Shown here: positions 58,171 to 64,000 of the stretch, piece by piece
Numbering within the stretch: the first letter of the stretch is position 1
Layout of the letters: each line of letters starts with the position of its first letter
DNA from: Croceibacterium soli
GTDB lineage: Bacteria; Pseudomonadota; Alphaproteobacteria; Sphingomonadales; Sphingomonadaceae
Assembly (NCBI RefSeq): GCF_009828065.1
Contig: NZ_WTYK01000004.1
Location: forward strand, 248,001 to 312,000
Reading direction: 5' to 3'
DNA length: 64,000 nucleotides
Made by a program: the position numbers and the translations under genes
Notes under the pieces: generated by a model
Database searches by the model: none
What the model saw: the letters and a program-made list of their open reading frames with translations, nothing else
What the model was told of the DNA's origin: nothing

Positions 58171-58587
58171 ATGCACCAGACGCTTGCCACTCTTACGTTC
58201 GACACCGCCGGGCGGGGCCTCCACGAGATCACCGATGAGGTGGCGGAGTGGCTGGGCTCGGCCGAAATTCGTACGGGCCTCGTCACGCTGTTCTGCCAGC
58301 ACACCTCCGCTTCGCTGCTGATCAACGAGAACGCGGCCCCGGCCGTGCAGCGCGACCTGCTGCGCTGGCTCGACCAGGCGGTGCCCGAGGGCGGAGGCTA
58401 CGAGCACGACTCCGAGGGGCCGGACGACATGCCGGCGCATATCAAGGCGATGCTCACCGGCAACAGCCTGACGATCCCGGTGGCGAACGGCCGGATGATG
58501 CTGGGCACCTGGCAGGGCATCTACCTGGCCGAGCACCGCCGGCGGCCGCACAGGCGCCACGTCGTCGCCCACGCGCTCGGCGACTGA
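58171..58587 (+). CDS. YjbQ family protein (UPF0047)
   Basis: A 138-residue protein with the typical motifs CQHTSASLLINENA, DDMPAHIKAMLTG, GRMMLGTWQGIYLAEHR. YjbQ proteins have weak thiamine-phosphate synthase activity in E. coli and their true role is unsettled. ATG 58171 starts MHQTLATLTF as in homologues; an upstream GTG is also open. It is followed by a transglutaminase gene 53 bases on. Confidence 0.92.
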   Translation: MHQTLATLTFDTAGRGLHEITDEVAEWLGSAEIRTGLVTLFCQHTSASLLINENAAPAVQRDLLRWLDQAVPEGGGYEHDSEGPDDMPAHIKAMLTGNSLTIPVANGRMMLGTWQGIYLAEHRRRPHRRHVVAHALGD

Positions 58588-58640
58588 CGCGAAACATAGC
58601 GGGCGCGAAACAACCTGGGCCGGTATACGTTGGCCCGGAT

Positions 58641-59441
58641 ATGCCCATCGACATCGCCGCCAGCTTCTCCTTCGGGCTGTCCGAACCGACCGACGTGCTC
58701 CTGCAGTTCGAGGCGGCGAGGATCCCGGAGCAGCGGATCCTGTCGAGCGAATGCCGGCTGAGCACGGCGGAAAAGCTGGTCCGCGTGCCGGCGCAGGACG
58801 GGATCGGCGAACGCGTGTGGCTGCGGGCGGAAGGGGTGTACGAGGTCGAATACCGCGCCCGAGTGTCTGTGGGCCGCATGCTTCCGGACCTTGCCGGGCT
58901 CGACTGGCTGCAGCCGCACGCGCTGCCCGGTGAGACGGTGCAGTACCTGTTCGATTCCCGCTATTGTCCGGCGACCCGGTTCCATCCGTTCGTCACCGCC
59001 GAGTTCGCCGACCTGGAAGGCGGCGCCCTGATTGCCGCCATGCGGGACTGGGTGGCGGGCAATTTCTCCTACGAGCCGGGCAGCAGCAATTCGAACACCA
59101 CGGCGCTCGACAGCTTCGTGGAACGGCGCGGCATCTGCCGGGACTATACGCATGTCATGGTCACCCTCGCCCGCGCGGCCTCGATCCCGGCACGCTACGT
59201 CAGCGTCTATGCGCCTGGGGTGGAGCCGCCGGACTTCCACGCCGTGGCCGAGGTGTTCCTGGCCGATCACACGATCGTTGGCGGCGGGGCCTGGCACCTG
59301 GTCGACGCGACCGGCATGGCCGATCCGGAGCACATGGTGAAGATCGGCGTCGGGCGCGACGCGGCCGACGTCAGCTTCATGACCGTGTTCGGCATGGCCG
59401 AGTTCAGGGAGAAGGATGTCAGGGTGACGCTGTCGCCGTGA
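58641..59441 (+). CDS. Transglutaminase-like family protein
   Basis: A 266-residue cytoplasmic protein with the transglutaminase/cysteine-protease core: the catalytic Cys in RRGICRDYTHVMV, His in PDFHAVAEVFL and Asp in HLVDATGMADPE. The N-terminal half (FSFGLSEPTDVLLQFEAAR, ERVWLRAEGVYEVEY) is the beta domain usual for this bacterial group. Substrates are unknown. No signal peptide is seen. It follows yjbQ on the same strand and precedes zwf by 88 bases. Confidence 0.88.
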   Translation: MPIDIAASFSFGLSEPTDVLLQFEAARIPEQRILSSECRLSTAEKLVRVPAQDGIGERVWLRAEGVYEVEYRARVSVGRMLPDLAGLDWLQPHALPGETVQYLFDSRYCPATRFHPFVTAEFADLEGGALIAAMRDWVAGNFSYEPGSSNSNTTALDSFVERRGICRDYTHVMVTLARAASIPARYVSVYAPGVEPPDFHAVAEVFLADHTIVGGGAWHLVDATGMADPEHMVKIGVGRDAADVSFMTVFGMAEFREKDVRVTLSP

Positions 59442-59529
59442 TTTGCCCTTGCCCCTGCCAATGTTGCAGTGCAGCGTCACACGTGAACGAGAGAGGCGAA
59501 CGACCTCCACAAGGAAGGCACTGACGAGA

Positions 59530-60963
59530 ATGAGCTTCACCGCCGACACTTTGCTGCTGTTCGGGGCCACCGGGGACCTGGCGCGGCGCATGCTGCTGCC
59601 TTCGCTCTGCGCGCTGGACGCGGAGAACCTGCTGCCGGAGAACCTGCGTATCGTCGGCACCGCCCGATCAGACATGAGCGACAGCGAGTACCGCAACTTC
59701 GCGCGCGAGGCGGTGGAGAAGTTCCTCCCGCACGACCGCCGCGGCGGCATCGCCGACTTCCTCAACCGGCTGCACTACCAGCCGAACGACGTGACCACGT
59801 CCGAAGGATTCGACGAACTGGCGAAGCAGGTCGGCGACTCAAAGGACAAGCTGGCGATCTTCCTGTCGACCGCCCCGAGCTTGTTCGAAACCTCGATCGC
59901 CGGGCTGAGCCGCGTCGGCTTGGCCGGCGAGGGCGTGCGCATCGGGCTGGAGAAGCCGCTCGGGGTCGATCTCGCGTCGAGCTGCGAGATCAACGATGCG
60001 GTGGCCGCGGCCTTCCCGGAAAGGCGCATCTTCCGCATCGATCACTACCTGGGCAAGGAAACGGTGCAGAACCTGCTGGCCCTGCGCTTCGCCAACATCC
60101 TGTTCGAGCCGCTATGGAACGCCCAGCACATCGCTCACGTGCAGATCACCGTGGGCGAGACGGTCGGCCTGGAAGACCGGGCCGACTTCTACGACCAGAC
60201 CGGCGCCCTGCGCGACATGGTCCAGAACCACATGCTGCAGCTCCTCGCGCTGGTGGCGATGGAGCCGCCGACGAGCTTCGGTTCAGGCGCGGTGCGCGAC
60301 GAGAAGGTCAAAGCCCTGCGCGCGCTGAGGCCGCTGTCGGCCGGCGAGAGCGTGACTGGCCAGTACCGCGGCGGCGCGGTGGGCGGGAAGATCGTGCCCG
60401 GATATGACGAGGAGCTCGGCCGCGACAGCGACACCGAGACGTTCGTGGCATTGAAGGCCCATGTCGACAACTGGCGCTGGAAGGGCGTCCCGTTCTATCT
60501 GCGCACCGGCAAGCGCCTGCCCGAGCGGGTGACCGAGATCGTCGTGCAGTTCCGCAGCGTGCCGCACTCGATCTTCGAAGGCGCCAGGATGCAACCCAAC
60601 CGCCTGGTGATCGGCATCCAGCCGGAAGAGAACATTACGCTTTCGCTGATGGCCAAAGTGCCGGGGCTCGACCGGGAGGGGATCGCCTTGCGCCCCGTCC
60701 CGCTGGATATCGCCATGCCGGATGCGTTCACCGGCACATACAAGCGGATCGCTTACGAGCGTCTGTTGTTGGACCTCATAGAAGGCGACCAGACCCTGTT
60801 CGTCCGACGCGACGAGGTCGAGGCGCAGTGGAGCTGGATCGACGCGATCCGCGCCGAATGGGCCAAGGAGAAGCTGCAGCCGAAGCCCTATTCGGCCGGA
60901 AGCTGGGGCCCAAGCGCCGCGATCGCCCTGGCGGAGCGCGATGGAGTGAGCTGGCATGAGTGA
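59530..60963 (+). CDS. zwf: Glucose-6-phosphate 1-dehydrogenase
   Basis: NAD(P)-dependent dehydrogenase of 477 residues, first enzyme of the Entner-Doudoroff and oxidative pentose phosphate routes. The coenzyme site is LLLFGATGDLARRMLLPSL, and the substrate motif with catalytic His is RIDHYLGKETVQN. ATG 59530 (MSFTADTLLLFG) is preceded by AAGGA. It leads the zwf-edd-glk cluster; a repeat-filled 396-base gap separates it from edd. Confidence 0.97.
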   Translation: MSFTADTLLLFGATGDLARRMLLPSLCALDAENLLPENLRIVGTARSDMSDSEYRNFAREAVEKFLPHDRRGGIADFLNRLHYQPNDVTTSEGFDELAKQVGDSKDKLAIFLSTAPSLFETSIAGLSRVGLAGEGVRIGLEKPLGVDLASSCEINDAVAAAFPERRIFRIDHYLGKETVQNLLALRFANILFEPLWNAQHIAHVQITVGETVGLEDRADFYDQTGALRDMVQNHMLQLLALVAMEPPTSFGSGAVRDEKVKALRALRPLSAGESVTGQYRGGAVGGKIVPGYDEELGRDSDTETFVALKAHVDNWRWKGVPFYLRTGKRLPERVTEIVVQFRSVPHSIFEGARMQPNRLVIGIQPEENITLSLMAKVPGLDREGIALRPVPLDIAMPDAFTGTYKRIAYERLLLDLIEGDQTLFVRRDEVEAQWSWIDAIRAEWAKEKLQPKPYSAGSWGPSAAIALAERDGVSWHE

Positions 60964-60970
60964 TTTGTTC

Positions 60971-61215
60971 ACGCGGAGACGCGGAGATGCGGAGGGGGCA
61001 ATCCGCGGCGTGATCGCTGCGTCTCTTTGTGCGCTCGCAGAGGCGCAGAGGCGCAGAGGGACGATTTCGCGCCGCAGGCGCTCTCCTCGGACGTTGGTTC
61101 GAATTCGAGCCGAAGCGCATGGCTTTGAAAGCGGCTTCGCCGCAGCCACAACAACTCTGCGCCTCTGCGCCTCTGCGAGCGCCCTAAAAACCTCCGCGGC
61201 TCCGCGGCTCCGCGT
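60971..61215. repeat. Nested inverted repeat of GCGGAG/GCAGAG units
   Basis: Outer arms (60971-60995 and 61191-61215) are acgcggag-type triplet-like repeats facing their complement with three mismatches. Inner arms (61031-61058 and 61155-61182) are a perfect 28-bp inverted repeat of gcgctcgcagaggcgcagag plus gcgcagag. The 96-base centre has no clear gene. It ends nine bases before the next element. Confidence 0.85.
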
Positions 61216-61223
61216 GCCGACAA

Positions 61224-61358
61224 AAATCCTCCCCGGCACGGGGAGGTGGCGCCGGCCGGAGGCCGGTGACGGAGGGGGCCCGCAGCGGCTCCCGACGTTC
61301 TCTCGGGCCCCCTCCACCATGCTACGCATGGTCCCCCTCCCCGTGCCGGGGAGGATTT
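61224..61358. repeat. Palindromic repeat element directly upstream of edd (135 bp)
   Basis: Terminal 12-bp inverted repeats AAATCCTCCCCG / CGGGGAGGATTT as in valS. The left arm (GGTGGC, hairpin, GGTGACGGAGGGGG) is of the type seen in valS; the right arm (GGTGGAGGGGG, hairpin, GGACC in the complement) is of the other type. Its last bases form the ribosome-binding site of edd. Confidence 0.9.
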
Positions 61359-61359
61359 G

Positions 61360-63174
61360 ATGACCACACTTCACCCCACCATCGCCCGGGTCACTGACCG
61401 GATCATCGAGCGGTCGCGCGACAGCCGCAGCCGCTATCTCGAGCTGATGCGGATCGAGGGCGAGAAGCATGCCGACCGCAATGTCGCCCTGCCTTGCTCC
61501 AACCTCGCTCACGGCTTCGCGGCGATGGGCGAGGACAAGGAGTCGATCGCTACCCAGCGTGGCCCGAACATCGGCATCGTCAGCGCGTATAACGACACGA
61601 TCTCCTCGCATCAGCCGTTTGGGGCGTATCCGCCGCAGATGAAGATCTGGGCGCGCGAAGTCGGCGCTACGGCGCAGGTGGCGGGTTGCACCCCGGCGAT
61701 GTGCGACGGGGTGACGCAGGGCACCGACGGCATGGAGCTGTCGCTGTTCAGCCGGGACGTGATCGCGCTCTCGACCGCCGTCAGCCTGAGCCACGCGATG
61801 TACGACAGCGTGGCCATGCTCGGCATGTGCGACAAGATCGTGCCGGGCCTGCTGATCGGCGCGCTGCGCTTCGGGTACCTGCCGACGGTGTTCTTTTCCG
61901 CCGGGGCGATGCCGACCGGCATCTCCAACAAGGAGAAGCAGCGCATTCGCCAGCTTTATGCGGAGGGCAAGGCGACCCGCGCCGAGCTGCTCGCAAGCGA
62001 AAGCGGGTCCTACCACTCGCCGGGCGTGTGCACGTTCTACGGCACCGCCAACTCCAACCTGATGATGCTGGAGATGATGGGCCTGCAGCTGCCCGGTGCG
62101 GCCTTCATCAATCCCGGCACGCCGCTGCGCCAGGCGCTGACCCGCGCATCGGTGCACCGGCTGGCGGAGATCACCCGCCACGGCAACGACTACCGCCCGC
62201 TGGCGCAGTGCGTCGACGAGCGCTCGATCGTCAACGCGGCGGTCGGCCTGCTGGCGACCGGCGGATCGACCAATCACGCGATCCACGTGCCCGCCTTCGC
62301 GCGGGCGGCGGGCGTGATCATCGACTGGGACGACTTGTCGGAACTCAGCGGCGCGGTGCCGATGCTGGCGAAGGTCTATCCGAACGGCGCCAGCGACGTG
62401 AACCACTTCCAGAACGCCGGCGGGCTCGGCTTCGTGGTGCGCGAACTGCTGAGCGCCGGGCTGCTCCACCGCGACATCATGACGGTGTTCGGTGACGATC
62501 TCGGCGCCTTCGCGCAAGAGCCGTGGCTGGACGGCGAAGAGCTCGCCTGGCGCGATCCGGGCCCTTCCGGGGACGCGGACATCCTGCGGCCGGCGACCGA
62601 TCCCTTCTTCCCCGAAGGCGGCATGCGGCTGCTGCAAGGCAACCTGGGCCGCGGGATCATCAAGACCAGCGCGGTCGATCCGGAGCGCTGGACCGTCGAG
62701 GCCCCATGCCTGGTGTTCGAGCGGCAGGAGGATGTGGCCAAGGCGTTCGCGGCCGGCGAGCTGGACCGTGACGTGGTGGTGGTCATGCGCTTCCAGGGCC
62801 CGCGCGCCAACGGCATGCCGGAGCTGCACAAGCTGACCCCGATCCTGGGCGTGGTGCAGGACCGCGGCTATCGTGTGGCGCTCGTGACCGACGGGCGGCT
62901 GTCGGGCGCCAGCGGCAAAGTGCCGGGCGCGATCCACGTCAGCCCCGAGGCGCTTGGCGGCGGACCGCTCGCCCGCTTGCGCGATGGGGACATAGTGCGC
63001 CTCTCGGCCGAGGACGGCACGCTTTCGACCACGGCGAACCTCGCGTCCCGCGAGCCGGCGCAGATGCGCGAAATCGAGCTCGGCACCGGGCGCGAGCTGT
63101 TCGGCATGTTCCGCAACTTCGCCGACGAGGCCGAGCGGGGAGGCTCCGCCATGCTGGCGGTGGGTGGGCTGTGA
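61360..63174 (+). CDS. edd: Phosphogluconate dehydratase
   Basis: Iron-sulfur dehydratase of 604 residues that turns 6-phosphogluconate into KDPG in the Entner-Doudoroff pathway. Cluster-binding cysteines appear in [24 protein letters not shown] and [14 protein letters not shown]; the ILV/EDD signatures [13 protein letters not shown] and [19 protein letters not shown] are clear. ATG 61360 starts [15 protein letters not shown]. The Shine-Dalgarno GGGGAGGA lies entirely in the preceding repeat element. The stop overlaps the glk start (GTGA). Confidence 0.97.
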   Translation: MTTLHPTIARVTDRIIERSRDSRSRYLELMRIEGEKHADRNVALPCSNLAHGFAAMGEDKESIATQRGPNIGIVSAYNDTISSHQPFGAYPPQMKIWAREVGATAQVAGCTPAMCDGVTQGTDGMELSLFSRDVIALSTAVSLSHAMYDSVAMLGMCDKIVPGLLIGALRFGYLPTVFFSAGAMPTGISNKEKQRIRQLYAEGKATRAELLASESGSYHSPGVCTFYGTANSNLMMLEMMGLQLPGAAFINPGTPLRQALTRASVHRLAEITRHGNDYRPLAQCVDERSIVNAAVGLLATGGSTNHAIHVPAFARAAGVIIDWDDLSELSGAVPMLAKVYPNGASDVNHFQNAGGLGFVVRELLSAGLLHRDIMTVFGDDLGAFAQEPWLDGEELAWRDPGPSGDADILRPATDPFFPEGGMRLLQGNLGRGIIKTSAVDPERWTVEAPCLVFERQEDVAKAFAAGELDRDVVVVMRFQGPRANGMPELHKLTPILGVVQDRGYRVALVTDGRLSGASGKVPGAIHVSPEALGGGPLARLRDGDIVRLSAEDGTLSTTANLASREPAQMREIELGTGRELFGMFRNFADEAERGGSAMLAVGGL

Positions 63175-64000
63175 CCGAGCTCATCGCCATCGACGTGGGC
63201 GGCACGCATGCCCGCTTCGCCCGCGCGGTGATAACCGATGGGGCGATCGAGCTGGGCGAGCCGGTTACGTTGAAGACCTCCGACTTCGCCGGCATCGAAG
63301 GCGCTTGGGACGCTTATGCCGCCCAGGCCGGCGGGCCGCTGCCAGGCGCGGCGGCCATCGCCATCGCCGGGCCGGTGACCGGCGGGACAGTGCGGATGAC
63401 CAACAACAGCTGGGTCCTGCACACCGGCGCGCTCGACGAGCAGCTCGGGATCGAGAAAGTCACCGTGCTCAACGATTTCGGCGCCGTCGCCCATGCCGTT
63501 GCGCGCGCTCCGGCGAGTGAGTTGGTCCATATCGCCGGGCCGGACCTGCCGCTGCCCGAAAGCGGCACTGTGAGCGTGGTCGGCCCGGGCACCGGCCTCG
63601 GCGTCGCGCACTTCCACCGGTTTCCCGGCGGCTATCACGTCCAGGCGACCGAAGGCGGCCATGTCGACTTCGCGCCGGTCGACGCGATCGACGACCGGCT
63701 GCTGGCGCGCCTGCGCGCACGCCACCGCCGGGTCTCGCTCGAACGCGTGGTCTCCGGCCCCGGGATCGTGGAGATCCGCGCCGTGCTCGGCGCGATCGAG
63801 GGGCGGCAGCTCGCCGAGTTGGAGGACAAGACGATCTGGCAGCTCGGGCTCTCGGGCGAGGACCCGCTGTGCGTTGCCGCCGTTCAGCGCTTCTGCCTCT
63901 CGCTGGGCAGCGTGTGCGGCGACTATGCGCTGGCCCAAGGGGCGAGCGCCGTTGTCCTGGCCGGCGGGCTCGGCCTCAAGCTCAAGGACGTCCTGCCGCG
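63171..64000 (+). CDS. glk: Glucokinase, N-terminal part (3' end outside window)
   Basis: ATP-dependent glucose kinase, open to the last base, 276 codons visible. The start is GTG at 63171, overlapping the edd stop. Motifs are the phosphate-1 loop [21 protein letters not shown], the catalytic Asp in [21 protein letters not shown], and the EGGHVDF segment with the glucose-binding Glu. [15 protein letters not shown] near the end is the conserved C-terminal region, so little is missing. It completes the glucose-to-KDPG cluster with zwf and edd; eda may follow outside. Confidence 0.94.
   Translation, partial: MTELIAIDVGGTHARFARAVITDGAIELGEPVTLKTSDFAGIEGAWDAYAAQAGGPLPGAAAIAIAGPVTGGTVRMTNNSWVLHTGALDEQLGIEKVTVLNDFGAVAHAVARAPASELVHIAGPDLPLPESGTVSVVGPGTGLGVAHFHRFPGGYHVQATEGGHVDFAPVDAIDDRLLARLRARHRRVSLERVVSGPGIVEIRAVLGAIEGRQLAELEDKTIWQLGLSGEDPLCVAAVQRFCLSLGSVCGDYALAQGASAVVLAGGLGLKLKDVLP

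Noticed and set aside
61031-61182. Short tandem GCAGAGGC units as a possible CRISPR array
   Set aside because: Units are about 9 bases, without spacers, arranged as one inverted repeat; no cas genes are nearby.
60283-62937. An 884-codon minus-strand frame opposite zwf and edd
   Set aside because: Mirror of two well-identified enzymes and reads through repeat elements; no recognisable protein features.

Overview
The window looks like a chromosomal segment of a high-GC alphaproteobacterium of the order Sphingomonadales (Sphingomonadaceae or Erythrobacteraceae). The pointers are several TonB-dependent receptors, a ChpT-type phosphotransferase, RpoH as a GTG-start sigma-32, a zwf-edd-glk Entner-Doudoroff cluster, a TorF-type porin, a trigger factor with a long Lys/Ala tail, and dense intergenic palindromic repeats of the sphingomonad kind. 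Most genes are core or conserved. I see no prophage, integrase, plasmid replication gene or CRISPR array.

Layout. 1-9.1 kb: 3' part of valS, repeats, queE, a small membrane protein, a HerA/DUF87 ATPase, a TauE/SafE exporter with its TIGR02186 partner, and an NfrB-like glycosyltransferase with a putative outer-membrane partner. 9.2-16 kb: nhaA, gloA, a TorF porin, a phosphoesterase, RNase P RNA, an amidase, chpT, a JAMM protease and an RluD-type pseudouridine synthase. 16-21.4 kb: rpoH, a repeat element carrying a DUF559 gene, mtgA, a cation efflux protein, clpX and clpP. 21.6-29 kb: a TonB receptor, tig, tRNA-Leu, two small proteins, der and an HWE-type kinase. 29-36.7 kb: bfr, bfd, DUF418, and a ParA/ribbon-helix-helix cluster flanked by two SPOR-domain proteins. 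36.7-49 kb: PilZ protein, rsgA, pyrB with a pseudo-dihydroorotase, sppA, tRNA-Val, a sulfotransferase, serS, surE, a K+ channel, DUF1761 and rimO. 49-57 kb: an iron-type receptor with a PepSY protein, a second divergent receptor and a 5'-nucleotidase lipoprotein. 57-64 kb: AlkB, YjbQ, a transglutaminase, then zwf, edd and glk (cut by the window end).

The most unusual feature is the behaviour of the dispersed palindromic repeats. One family has hairpin-bearing arms and terminal AAATCCTCCCCG / CGGGGAGGATTT repeats. One copy carries a complete DUF559 (PD-(D/E)XK-like nuclease) gene exactly between its two arms. Other copies lack the gene: one sits in frame inside valS (44 codons) and one donates the Shine-Dalgarno sequence of edd. 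Other repeat families form the N-terminal extension of the 5'-nucleotidase lipoprotein (two in-frame 72-bp copies), the C terminus of AlkB, the stop codon of serS and, probably, a loop of RNase P RNA. I propose that the DUF559 copy is a gene-bearing relative of the solo elements, comparable to REP/RAYT pairs or Rickettsia palindromic elements. That link is inference from shared arms and needs comparative genomics.
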